Assembly: GCA_037102815.1 (NCBI GenBank)
Contig: BTPP01000012.1
Location: forward strand, 372,001-436,000
Reading direction: 5' to 3'
Length of the DNA: 64,000 nucleotides
From: Neurospora intermedia
Lineage: Eukaryota > Ascomycota > Sordariomycetes > Sordariales > Sordariaceae
In this document: piece by piece, positions 23,401 to 33,621 of the stretch
How positions within the stretch are numbered: the first letter of the stretch is position 1
Layout: each line of letters opens with the position of its first letter
Notes under the pieces: generated by a model
Database searches by the model: none
Seen by the model: the letters and a program-made list of their open reading frames with translations, nothing else
Told to the model about the DNA's origin: nothing
Program-made: the position numbers and the translations under genes

Positions 23401-24808
23401 AGAAGCAGCTCGGGCAGAGGAGAGGAGAAAGGTAGAAGAGGCCAAGGAGGCAGAGGAGCGAAAGGAGCGGGATCGCCTCATAGAGAGATTCGAAAAATTG
23501 ACAGGGGCTCAGATGGCAAAGCTGGTTGAAAAAGCAAAGCCGCCTGAGAAGAAAAAGCCGGCTGAGAAGAAACAACCAGATCCCAGAATTGTTCTTCCGG
23601 AAGAGTGGAAGGATCTGGACATGGCTACGGTTGACGGACTCATCAAGGAATGGGAAAAGCAAAACAAGCCAAAAGAGCCAGAGCCGCCAAAGCCACCGAA
23701 ACCCGAGAAGAAGCCTATCATCACCGCCAGACGAGCACCGCCATTTCATCCGTCCTTCACCGCGCAGGAAATTTTTCTGGTGCAGAATCCACAACGAAAG
23801 CCCGTCATAAAGGCACCGGAACCCGTTTATGTCGCTTCGGAACTTAGGTCATTTCAGGTTCCTCAAGATACTCGTCCAGCGGCGATTGTGAATAATCAGC
23901 AGATGCAGAGGAAGAGGATCTTGGAGCTTCCGCCTAGGGGTCAACGGCGGGCGCAGCAACAGGGATCTGGGCCTCAGCTTCCGCCTCACCTCCAGCCTAA
24001 TCCGTTGTTACAGCCGCCTCAGGGGATGCAGCCTCGGCCGCAAGCACAGGTACAGCCTCGTCCGCAGCCTCAGCCTCAACTACGACCTCAACCTCAACTT
24101 CAACCTCAACCACCAGCTCGACTTCAACCTCGACCCCAACTATTACCCCAGCCTCCAGCCCGGCCGTACTTTCAGCCGCAAGCTCACGCTCGGCCACAGT
24201 TCTTACAGCAGCAACCACGACCACGACCACAAGCCCAACCTCAACCTCAACCTCAACCACAACCTCAACCACAACCTCAACCTCAACGCCCACCTCAACC
24301 CCCTCCCCATCCCCCTCCCAAACCCAACCCCCACCTAGCCACCGACCCCACCACCCCCCTCAAACTCTGCCCCCTCCACCAAATCCCCCACCTCCCCTAC
24401 CCCCAAAACTGGATGGTCAACGTCCTCGCCATCATCGTCTCCATATCCGACGTCCAGCCCTCCCCAATGCCACCAACCTTCAACCAAAGAATTGTTCGGC
24501 TCGCAGACCAATCTACACCCAAACATGTCTTGCTGAATGTTTTCTTGGACGCAGAGGACTTTGATCCCAAGCCGGGGGAGGTGGTGTTGTTGATGGGAGT
24601 GAAGAATCATAAGTATGAGGGCGGGTGTCTGAAGAAGTATTGGAGTGATCGCCCTCCGGAGGGGTGTTTGTGGAGGTGGTGGGTTGGGGAGGAGGAGTTG
24701 AGGGGGGTGGGGTGGTGTAGGGAACAGGTGGAGGGGTTGAGGGGGTGGTGGAGGGAGAAGAAAGAGGAGGGGGGGAGAGGAGGAGGAGGTGGTGGTGGTG
24801 GTGGTTGA
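20486..24808 (+). CDS. Large disordered protein with C-terminal OB-fold-like domain
   Basis: The first ATG of the open frame is at 20486 (1,440 residues, no intron needed). I do not know the family. Residues 10-45 are extremely acidic and contain FDADELDAYF (33-42). Residues up to ~640 are low-complexity and charged with GKWKGKGK-type basic patches. Residues about 660-800 hold a short folded-looking segment (PPDLVIRLLLYDGEFWVQAI). A long K/E helical region follows, then a (PQ)n/(RPQ)n tract (about 1165-1285). Residues about 1306-1402 look like an OB-fold: VLAIIVSISDVQ, RIVRLADQSTPKHVLLNVFL, then EVVLLMGVKNHKYEGG, a pattern seen in telomere end-binding and related single-strand DNA-binding domains. 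The annotated end is a poly-Gly run; a one-base shift would give a different lysine-rich tail. A DNA-binding role is inference. Confidence 0.75.
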   Translation: MTTNRNRMATKDPDIDMMDIDIDHDNNDDDDDFDADELDAYFQAHGLDEVHEPFRWGSPERGGQQVPPPSGQPQREPYPSSGRRNTKWKGKGKAVDFELDDEGNYGVTDGVNAYEQGQGLQEFRGMDMELEGVGEEMEEDQDYERPPPSYQPPVQPLRVKQQTTYSPGRNGKWKGKEKEKDYGRGDVLGLDGPAGLHLGNPAGIDNPAVPGGNSAGFGRDNVLGNPTGFGKGDVLGRDAELPRDDILARDSRLAKVRAWLDQAAGQPSSSKVLSKDNAAAAVVITNQQQTKDNGQTKAAGQAEGEDGEKEKSVPPVDDPDDSEASIAARPIVSHDPDHPDRPIDLDVKLARGVIRHVVLTEKFPEVWPVPGTVAEGEAQKMGGGKRQEGQEDQGDNKGMRGQNEVEGVGAEQKGAEQKGLDQEKHREKDADGPIEQTGKKEVAIPKGVVMLVKGIQYLKLPPEYLDGSQLGSEYYYEDDSQRGSTPASELGTKQPRAHGNGSQKFYDEADVDDFDNHTDYFSEHERRHSSSGQHSFAKPAKELDQDQEIPETDLSSARNHPSTIADSDSDSDVPMSNSDYHLPPPSSQVPPQSQSSQLSRKRTWSQRHDPSSPSSPSSSPSAPSPPSPPAYPTIFDNRTPPPRPPSSNSFPSQPPMGPPDLVIRLLLYDGEFWVQAILRPEFHYLVLGRDFDEWASVTYPEVEQIKDQAKGDQRKGDQKKGGGKEKTAEEMAQEEEEKEQERWQKKWQEKARGDVMEGVYVRLMGDDVIVEFEEVDVEEKPVLMPMPMPMKMPVPLLEQMLQQMKDGDAVSRVQEKGKGIQGMRGRQQVGGIHDDGIGDPEKLEKLRREILERKWLEKWKEVEAKEKARIAKEQEANKLKEDGKPKTTRMICLVVGHMVPVGLDRKFMREVKKAQLKAMAEELGPALQVTSTASDKMDLDKKDEKSNPQQPWWVPTGYVAELDARDAKRRKEEAARAEERRKVEEAKEAEERKERDRLIERFEKLTGAQMAKLVEKAKPPEKKKPAEKKQPDPRIVLPEEWKDLDMATVDGLIKEWEKQNKPKEPEPPKPPKPEKKPIITARRAPPFHPSFTAQEIFLVQNPQRKPVIKAPEPVYVASELRSFQVPQDTRPAAIVNNQQMQRKRILELPPRGQRRAQQQGSGPQLPPHLQPNPLLQPPQGMQPRPQAQVQPRPQPQPQLRPQPQLQPQPPARLQPRPQLLPQPPARPYFQPQAHARPQFLQQQPRPRPQAQPQPQPQPQPQPQPQPQRPPQPPPHPPPKPNPHLATDPTTPLKLCPLHQIPHLPYPQNWMVNVLAIIVSISDVQPSPMPPTFNQRIVRLADQSTPKHVLLNVFLDAEDFDPKPGEVVLLMGVKNHKYEGGCLKKYWSDRPPEGCLWRWWVGEEELRGVGWCREQVEGLRGWWREKKEEGGRGGGGGGGGG

Positions 24809-25523
24809 AGCGATTAAGGGGAAGAAGGGGAAGAAGGGGAAGAAGGGGAAGAAGGGGAAGAAGGGGAGTGATGGGAAAGAGGGTGCTGGGGATTTTGGTG
24901 GAGAGTATTGGATACAAGAAGAGTAGAAGGGATGGTTGAGAGTTAAGAACTCTGATGAGCAGAAAGGTTTCGTTCCCTGCCGTGGGTAGGAGTTATTGGC
25001 TTCTTCCATTGGTAGTCGTATACTACATCCTTTCCTAATGCGTGTTCTGAGCCGAGTGAAAGCGGGATATGGAAGGAGAGGGTTGGGAAGGGTGAGGTTG
25101 TGGAAGAGAGAAGGAAGGAGTGACTGCCTAATGTTGTGTGTCTCTGTCATTGGATAACAGAAAAACTCCTTCGACACTTGGAGGATGTGTCTACTTCATT
25201 GTCCATCAATACTTCCCTTCAAATTCCTTGCAGCTCATGAGATATCTGTGAAGGAAGGACCGACCAATACTCAGCTGTCACGCGTTCGCTGTTCTTGATG
25301 AGCGAAATCATATCATGATCAATGGTTAAACACAGAACAGAATTTCCTCGACACAGCATCTCATTCCGGCCATTCAATACCGGCAATTAAACTCTTTCAA
25401 TACCATATCTACGTCATTTTGGGTCTTTCTAGCCTTTATATCCTCATTCTTTCTCTTCCTGGCAGTCACAGAAATATCGACATCATCACCGCAAGCTCGC
25501 CATCCTCAGCTGTACAGACAGCA
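24809..25523. other. Intergenic with GGGGAAGAA minisatellite
   Basis: Right after the stop at 24808, a 9-nt unit (AAGGGGAAG) repeats about six times (24816-24868). In another frame this reads as a KGK-type tail ending at a TAG near 24926. The rest is the promoter of the F-box gene. Confidence 0.65.
24816..24868 (+). repeat. 9-nt minisatellite
   Basis: About six tandem copies of AAGGGGAAG starting eight bases after the annotated stop of the OB-fold gene. Confidence 0.9.
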
Positions 25524-27568
25524 ATGTCTACACCTCACAGCACGCGTCCTCTCCTCATACCCCAGATCACAAAAATCATCGTGAGCCATCTACAGAATCC
25601 CGCAGATCTCAAAAGCGTTTCGCTTGTCTGCCGGTCTTTCAATGCTGCCGTGCGACCCTATCTCTTTCGGTGTCTGGTATTCCCCAGATTCGAAGTCTCG
25701 ACGCCAGATCCTCTCAAGCCTCTTGCCTACCCACTCAGCCCGGACTACACTCCCGACGAAGATCCCGATATCGATTACAGTTTTACTGGCCTTGCGCGCT
25801 CTTTGACAATCCCCAGAGACATAGCAGCCACGCACATATTATCGGTTGGTAACTTGCCCAGGGCCCAGGAAATAGCACGGTATAAACTCGAATCTCTTCC
25901 AGTGTACCGAGCCATTAGGTGGTACTTGAAACGTACCCCTCTTCTAGACCATTTTGAGTCCATCGGTGTACCTCGACTGGTTCATCAGTTTCTACTGTTG
26001 TGGGAATCCGTTCCCACAATCAGATCGATCAAAATGGAAGCAAGGGGAAATATCAGAGAGGAGCAGATTTTGGATACCGCAGGCGCAACCTTGGCGCAAG
26101 ACCGGCCGGAATGTGAGTCTCCTAATTTTAGTTCTCTACATTTCATGCATACTCCTTGAAACCAAAACTGACATCTGGTTGCGCCACAGTCCTGGAATCC
26201 CCAGATTGGTCTACTTTTGGAACTCGAACCTACAACATACCCGAGGCTCGTCTCACCTTCCCGCATCTTACTATTCTGGCCTTGCATGGGCTTCCGTTCG
26301 ATGAGACTGCACGCCATTTTATCAGTCTCCCCAAATCCTCGTTCAGACTTCGTGAATTAGTGTTGGTGCTCAAAGGCGCGCCCCATCTAAGCTGCCTCGA
26401 ACTCAGTGCCCGTGTGTCTGGTACCGGAAGACCGCGGGGCACAATGATACAAGAGCTTTGTCGCAACTATCTTCACGCAGGAGGAAGGGCTCTTCAAAAG
26501 CTGCGCTATATCAAACTTGGAAAGGGCTTCGAGCTGTATTTTCCAAGAGGTTCTGGATACCTCTATAACCACCCGGCTGGCTTCTTGCGTAATCTGTTGG
26601 ACTTTTCCCAACTCGAAGAGCTGCACTTGTTCTATGACGACTACGTAGACGGTCCATATCTTATAGAGGCACATCACCCCAAAGACTTTATCGGTATCAA
26701 TCTTGCTTTCAACACGCATTTGGCGAGAAAGCTGATCCACCCCGGCCAACTTCCCAGCTTAAGAAAATTAACATTGCCCTGGGCGGACGGGTATACCTGG
26801 GATATGATCTACTACGATTCCAAGTTCACCATGAAACGAAACCTGGTGATCAACTTTGTGGATCAATGGCATCTTCAAGATCAGCATCGACCACGCGACG
26901 GCCGACATCCCTATTCATATCTATGGCGTGTCCATTTGCTACTCCGCCCCTTTCCTTTGTCGGGCTTACTCCTGCCTACAAACGGCATGTCCCTCCCAGA
27001 GCAGAACTTATCGCATCTGGTGTCCCTCACTACACTAAAGTCTCTCAAAACGATACTTCCTCCGTTGTGTGACTTTGGCTTCTTCTGTGCTACTCATGAT
27101 ACTACCCATCTCATATGCGATCCCAGGGAATCATCATCATCGATGAATATCCACACGATTACGTGGCAGTTGAGACGACTTCGGAACCTCCGCGAACTTT
27201 GGCTGGCAGGAGATAGTCGGCACAAGTCATATAAATGTATTGTTCAGCACATTCGAGCTCGTCATAGCGCGCGAATCGAACATTTGGCCATGGCGTTTAT
27301 TCAGCGGTTTCGGAAGCTGGAGTACATCAGGATTTTGGACCGAGCATGGCGGATCGCGAGGAGGGATGATGCTGATGATAAGGGTAATGATAACGAGGAG
27401 AAGATGGGGGAGAAGGAGGAGAAGGGGGGATATAATACCTCTGGTGATGATGATTTGGGAGGAGAGGAAAGAACAGAGGCGGTGGCTAGGGAATTGAGTC
27501 CCTGGGAGGTGGAGAATGATGTACCGGATGCGTTTGATTATCGCACGCCAAGTCTGTTTAGACTTTAG
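25524..27568 (+). CDS. F-box-like protein
   Basis: Probable substrate receptor of an SCF ubiquitin ligase; the substrate is unknown. ATG 25524; exon 1 25524-26112, intron 26113-26189 (GTGAGT donor, CTGAC branch, CAG acceptor), exon 2 26190-27568; 655 residues. Residues about 8-50 fit an F-box: LLIPQITKIIVSHLQNPADL, then SVSLVCRSFNAAVRPYLFRC. The body contains weak leucine-rich spacing (LTFPHLTILALHGLPF, LEELHLFYDDY, LPSLRKLTLPW, LRNLRELWLAG), as in many fungal F-box/LRR-like proteins. The C-terminus (about 600-635) is an acidic low-complexity stretch. The start was chosen because the upstream in-frame extension has no ATG. Confidence is good for the gene, moderate for the F-box label. Confidence 0.8.
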
Positions 27569-28718
27569 GGGGAGGTAGTACTGTGTCACATTGCTCGCTT
27601 GAGGGGAGAGAAGTGATGTTGGTTTTCTAGGATAGTAGTGCTGTGGTATTTGGGCTGACGAGGTTAGATGCTACAAGAGAAGAGCGTGAGAGGAATGAGG
27701 AGGGGAAATGATAGGAAGGTTAGCGCTCGGTTGATGGACTTTTTGTATAGAAAGATATTAGTACGGCACTTTTTTATAAGAGAAGAATTGAGTTGAACAT
27801 GTCGGAGGGGGCGGTTCCTGGCAGATGAGACTTGCTGCGATGATAGCCGGCTGTGTGCACAGAATAAAATGACCGCTATCCTCACGATCTCGTCTCCTTT
27901 CGCTGCCTTTGATGCTATTCACTGGTACTGTTTGTTCGTAAGTTCTGCTACACAAAGAAATGAGCACACCCCTTCCCCAAGGGGTTTCGGTTTCTCTTCT
28001 GATGTCTCCAAGTGAGCAATTGCCCACGAACATCTGCTATCCCCCATGACTTCTCATCAAGCTCAAAACCGTTAACCAAATTCGATACCATATTGGTTTC
28101 TTTCAACCCTCATCCTCAGCCAAAAACCCTCCCGGCACTGGCTTTCCTGGATGGCCATTTCGCTCAGCTCAATGCGTGGCGATTCGGGCGTGACTGGCAA
28201 TCGTGAAAGGGTACTTCGCCAGTTCTGCGCTCTATTTGCTTACCATTTCATCGACATGATCCTTTGGTTCAGTTAATTTCTTCTCTCTGCCATGTGGTCA
28301 ACTACGACAATGATCTGAACGAGAGCACACCTCGCCTTTTCAAGGTCCGCGCTTGCACCAGACCCCATAAAAACGACACAGACAAAGCTTTTGATCGCAT
28401 CTCCTGATTCAGTGTTCTGTACAAGTTCCGCGCTTCCGATTTATACCCAAAAAATAGCTGTACAGTCTCCACATCGCTGTACCTACCTCCCCCTCCTCGA
28501 GTCCTCCTCAAGTTCTCACTGCCCAAGTCGCATCAGGCTCTTACACCCAACACCACCTCGGTATCACAGCGTTCTATCGGTACCTAGTCACTTTTGTACT
28601 TCGTTTTCGAGAGTCTTATTGCCTGTACATGGTACGGTACATACCAAAGAAGTAGGTAACAGTGGCCATTAATGTGCAATAATGACTCGGTACCTGCTTT
28701 TGGACTACTACCTGCCCA

Positions 28719-28772
28719 AGGTAGGTAGGTAGGTAGAGGTGGGTAGGTAGAGGTAGGTACCTAGGTATCTAT
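28719..28772. repeat. TAGGTAGG tandem array
   Basis: A run of GGTAGGTAGGTAGG, GGGTAGGTAG and GGTAGGTACCTAGGTA units, the densest copy of this motif family in the window. Confidence 0.9.
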
Positions 28773-30659
28773 CAAGATGTGATGTGATATGGTGGGATGG
28801 GATGCTACAAGCACGAGCAGGAGCCGAGTGAGAGAGGAGAAAAGGATGGTAGCCTGGCGGCCTGGCTGGCGCATGATAGGTTGGACAAGAGGATGTAGAA
28901 ACTGGTCGTTGACAGGCTTTGCAGTCGATCAATGGGGGGCGATAGGTGGTGGTATTGTCACCTCCATTGGGCGGAGCAATAACCTGAAAGCTATAGGAGC
29001 CTTTGTTCGAGTGTCAGTACAGGTAATAGGTATTCGAGGACGATAGAATGGCATATTGAAGTGAGAAGAGGAAAGAAAAGCCAAGAGTGGTGTGGTGGAG
29101 GAGTGCTTTCTTGTTTTGTTTCCATTGGACTAAAAATAACTGGGCGATACTATCTTTCTGCAGTTTTGCTCGTGGCATGGTATGGAAGCCAAGGAAACAA
29201 AGGCAACATATCCGAATCGATAGATAAGGTAGATGTGCCGTCTACAACCTCACATCACCACCTACCTGAGCCACCGAAGGTATGCTACGCAATGTCACCG
29301 AAAACAAGAAGGATAACAATCGACCACCAAGTACCTATACCCCACGATGGCCAAATAATTCTCCACGGTGGGGGAGAGCGGGAAAAGGTGAACGAAGGAA
29401 GGTGAGTATTGTTCCCACCTTCCCCTTGCAGTAGGTCGAAGCCCCATGCCAATGCCCAAGAAGGCCAAGAACATGCAAGGCAACGCAAGGCAACTCAACG
29501 CAACGCTAGAAGACGCAAAAGATGATCTGCCAAGATCTCACACGATGCGATCTTACCTCGAATTAAGTCGTCATTCGAATATCTCCACCTATAAGCCTCC
29601 ATGTCTCCAGGTCCAAGTTTAAACGCTTCGTTCCGTCCCAACTGCCGAGTGCCGAACCCCGTTTCTAACCGGGCTACCAATTTCGATGTCAATGTCACCT
29701 TTCCCACTCCCGACTCCTAAGGTACCCCCAATTCTTAACTCCGGCTGGCAACTGTTCTTTCTTCTTCACTTCCATGTTTCCCGGTTTTGTACCCCGTGGC
29801 CGGCCATCTTCTGGTCTGGTCTTTGCGGGCTAGTGCTACGCTACCTACCGGAGCACCTCCCTACCCCCACCCTCCACATGCTGTGTTTTCTCGCAAAAAC
29901 CCGGCATTGATTCAAGACGACAGCGTTCGGATTTGGAAGGTCGAACATTTCGTCGGGGATGGGAAGAGGAGGGGTTGAATGCGACGTCTTGGTATCGTTT
30001 CTCTGTGGCAACATCTTCATCAACCCATTTTTTTCTTTGATATGGGAAGAGAGGAGTATGGCTGTGCTGATATGCTCTCCTGGCACTCGCAACCTACAGT
30101 ACTCTAGTTATGAGTTACATGTATTAAAAGGGGACAATGACAAGTGTCATTGCCTTTGTGAGATCGCTTGCGAGCTGGTGAAGGGCGGATTGGGAGTGAT
30201 GAGTGAGGTGAGGAGTCAAGATTGAGGATTGAGAAATGAGGACCTCAATGGCCAGTGGCGGATACGACGAAGTTATCGATCATCGACCATCAACCATCGA
30301 CTATCGGGACGGCGCGCGGGACGCTACGACGTCGCGTGGGTTTCTTAGAAGGAGGGGAAAGAGTGGCAGTGCTAGGATAAGAAGGAGACATCGATGCCTG
30401 GGAGAACAAACAGCCGAGGTTGTTGGCAAGGTTGGATATGGCGACATCGCTAGTAGGTGAGGTATTGCGTGCTGCGCACTACGTGCTGGAGGTTACATGG
30501 CTCGAGACTGGAAGAAAGCAGCTGCCATAACGGGAGAGTGGTAGATAGGAACAGGAACCGGAACAGGAACAGGGACGCCAACACGACATGGCGATCAAGG
30601 AAGAACCTTTGTTCTGTTGAGAACGAACGGTGATGTGACTGCAAGTGAGGAAGGAAGAG

Positions 30660-30666
30660 TATAAAG
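30660..30666 (+). promoter_or_regulatory. TATA box candidate
   Basis: TATAAAG 126 bp before the ATG of the secreted protein gene at 30786, followed by a CT-rich leader. Confidence 0.55.
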
Positions 30667-30785
30667 ACCCTCACCACCATCGACAAGATCGTCACCGTTT
30701 TCAGGTCCCCCAGCCCCAATCAGCTCCTCATCCCCATTCCTCACTCCTCAGTCTCTTTCCCTCTCTCACCTTCTTCACCTTCACA

Positions 30786-32245
30786 ATGAAGACGTCCACC
30801 TTCTTGGCGGCCGTCACGGCCCTCGCCGGCACCGCTGCTGCCGAGTCCATGGCCAAGCTGAGAGAGCTCAAGATCGACACCTGGGCCCGCCAGCACGAGG
30901 CCGGCGCCTACGACGTTGATCGCTACCAAGCTACTGCCGCCACTAAGTGCGTCAACGGCAAGGCAGGCGAGTATCAGTGCAGCAACGTCGACTTGAAGGG
31001 GTTCCTCCGTCATCAGGACATGGGATCGTCGACAAGGAAGGGCAATGACATCTGGGGTGAGTTCCATCAATTCTTCCCCCCCCCCCCCCCCCCCCCCCCC
31101 CCCCTTCTCCCATCTCCATCTCGAGCGTGTAATACTGATACTGGCGATGTGATGCGAAAGGCTGGACCGCCCCCAACGGCCGTGAATTCGCCACGGTCGG
31201 ACAAACCGACGGAACCGCCTTCGTCGAGCTCCTCTCCGACGGCTCGCTCGTCTACCTCGGCCGCCTGCCCACACAAACCACCTCTTCCTCCTGGCGCGAC
31301 ATGAAAGTCATCGGCAACCACGTCTACATCGGCTCCGAAGCCTCCAACCACGGCCTCCAAGTCTTTGACCTCACCAAGCTACTGGACATCGACCCTTCCT
31401 CCCCCAAGGTCTTCTCCACCTCCTCCGACCTGACGGCCATCTACAAAGGCTTCGGGTCCTCGCACAACATCGTCGCGCACGAGGAGACCAACATGATTTA
31501 CGCCGTCGGCACCGCCGCCTCGGCCGGGTGCAGGGGCGGTCTGTTCATGGTGAACGTCACCAACCCTGCCTCCCCCGTCAAAGCCGGCTGCCTGTCAGCG
31601 GGCGGCTACGTGCACGACGCGCAGTGCGTCATCTACAAGGGGCCCGACACGCGCTACACCGGCAAGGAGATCTGCTTCAACTTCAACGAGGACACGCTTG
31701 ATATCGTCGATGTGACCAGCAAGTCTTCCCCCAAGACGTTGAGCTCTAAGACGTACAACGGAGCGAGCTACACCCACCAGGGCTGGTTGGTCGATAGCAG
31801 CATGAAGTACCTGTTGCTGGATGACGAGTTGGACGAGTACTATGGCAACGGCAAGGCGTCGAACAAGAAGACGACTACGTACATTGTTGATATCAGCTCG
31901 CTTACTGCTCCTACTTTCGCCGGTATTTACCAGAGCCCGGCTACCTCGATTGATCACAACCAGTATGTCGTTAAGGGGCTCAGCTACCAGAGCAACTACG
32001 GGTCTGGTCTGCGTATTGTTGATGTGTCGAGTATCCCGTCCAAGCCGGATGGGTCAGGATTGAAGCAGGTTGGTTTCTTTGACTGCTACCCTGAGGATGA
32101 CAGTTACGGTGGTCGGGCCGAGTTCACGGGTTCTTGGTCGGTGTATCCCTTCTTCAAGTCGGGATATTTGCTCTTGAACAGCATCGAGCGCGGCGTGTTC
32201 AGCTTGAAGTATACTGGTGCTGGTGCTGCGTTTGCGTCTGAGTGA
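30786..32245 (+). CDS. Secreted choice-of-anchor-B/LVIVD-type beta-propeller-like protein
   Basis: Exon 1 is 30786-31056 and exon 2 31161-32245, with a 104-bp intron that contains a C29 run; 451 residues. Residues 1-20 form a signal peptide (MKTSTFLAAVTALAGTAAAE). The mature part shows repeated beta motifs: VIGNHVYIGSEA...GLQVFDLTKL, SHNIVAHEETNMIYAVG, GLFMVNVTNPASP, TLDIVDVTSKSSP, YIVDISSLTAP and GLRIVDVSSIP, typical of LVIVD/choice-of-anchor-B repeats. Fungal genomes often label this family 'regulatory P domain-containing'. It is presumably extracellular or wall-associated; its biochemical role is unknown. It is the first of three consecutive plus-strand genes for secreted proteins. A TATA box lies 126 bp upstream. 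Confidence 0.85.
31076..31104 (+). repeat. Poly-C tract (29) inside an intron
   Basis: Uninterrupted C run starting 19 nt after the donor site of the intron at 31057-31160. Confidence 0.95.
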
Positions 32246-33621
32246 ATTGGGAGGCGAAAAGAACTGGCTGCTGTCCAGGGACTTGGGGAGGGGGTTTGTC
32301 AATGAGTTGAAGGTTGTTTTGGTTATGCTGAATGACTGTCATATAAGCGAGAAGCGCATGATGAATGGATGACCATTGAAGCACTGGAGTGACATGTGTG
32401 GTAATGTGGTGAATTCCGAGTGTCCGTACGTCTGTGAAAGGATTTAGGTCAACGTTTCCTGCACTTCTAGTTTGGGTCTGTCTGTGTAACAAGACGTGCA
32501 AGAATATCTCTGCCGAGTGTCTGCATCACTGACTGAGCAAGATATCCATCTAGACCGTATGCTCAACAGGCACTTGCCAGGATCAAAGCAGGTGAATCAG
32601 CAATCCTCAGCCCAACACACCGAGAACTGGAAAGATTCTCGTAAAGTAACGTTTGCCATCGAGCAGAGGGCATCACCACAGCACCACGGGCCGCGACTTC
32701 TGTTGACTTTTTGAGGAGGAGCAATGGTGTAGACTGCAAATCCATTACATGTCATGAGTTCGTGACCCTCGTACCATTGGCGATAATGTCAGACAGCAAA
32801 GGGTTGTGCTAATGTGGCTAGAGCCAAGGAAATATGGTCCAGCCGTGAGTTGCGTCTTGCAATTCCACGGAAGGCAGTGCGGATCACGCTGTCCGGCAGG
32901 AAACAAAGAAAGAGTGGCTGTCATATATATATATTAAGAAGAAGAATGCCACGCGGTCTGGCTACGATCCGAGGAAACAAAGAAACGGGAACTGAACAAT
33001 GGAATGACAAAATGTTGTTTATAGTAATTGACCTCGAGAATGTCAAACATGGAATTGCGGAAAGGGAGGTACAACAGATTGCTGGAATGTCTTTTTACTG
33101 AGGAAGAGTAGTCAAGTGGCGATAGTAGGAGAGTAAATGAATACCTGCTTATGGCCATGTCATTGAGCCGGTGGCATTAACTACTTGCTCGTTGGTTAAC
33201 GGTCGCTATCCGTGCAAGCTGCCCGTCCGTAGTCTGAAAACTTCGTCGTTTGATCATATGCAATCGCACGAAACCCCGATGAGGATCCTGAAGTCACTAA
33301 AGCTGAATGTTCCATCTCTCTCACGGGATCCGTTGACTTTGCCGCTCAGATAGAAATAGACATGTGCGGATGAGGGATTTCCGGCTTATAACTGGAAAGT
33401 TGCCTGCACTTGGCACGAGTCAATACCCATTGTCTCCTAGGGAAAGAAGCCGACCTGAATAGGTTGTGAATAGCGCCTTGTTCCCATAATATCGTGTCGA
33501 AACACCCGTGGCTGCAATGTATAAGATGTATTAATACTTTCCATCCATACTCCGGGCTTCCTATCAAGCCATAGTCAGCACTTGCGATCTTTGCACATCA
33601 CTCACTAAACAGTAACCCATC
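32246..33621. other. Intergenic, no gene seen
   Basis: No supported gene or RNA. A weak TATA-like GTATAAG lies about 100 bp before the next ATG, and an ATATATATAT stretch lies near 32923. Confidence 0.6.

Larger units (their letters stand above)
27569..30785. other. Intergenic, no gene seen (3.2 kb)
   Basis: The short frames on both strands lack motifs and splice logic. A dense TAGGTAGG array lies at 28719-28772. The right end carries the promoter of the secreted-protein gene at 30786, with a TATAAAG at 30660. Confidence 0.55.

Noticed and set aside
22945-23794. Long minus-strand frames inside the OB-fold gene
   Set aside because: Antisense shadows of biased low-complexity codons; no motifs, no introns, no start context.
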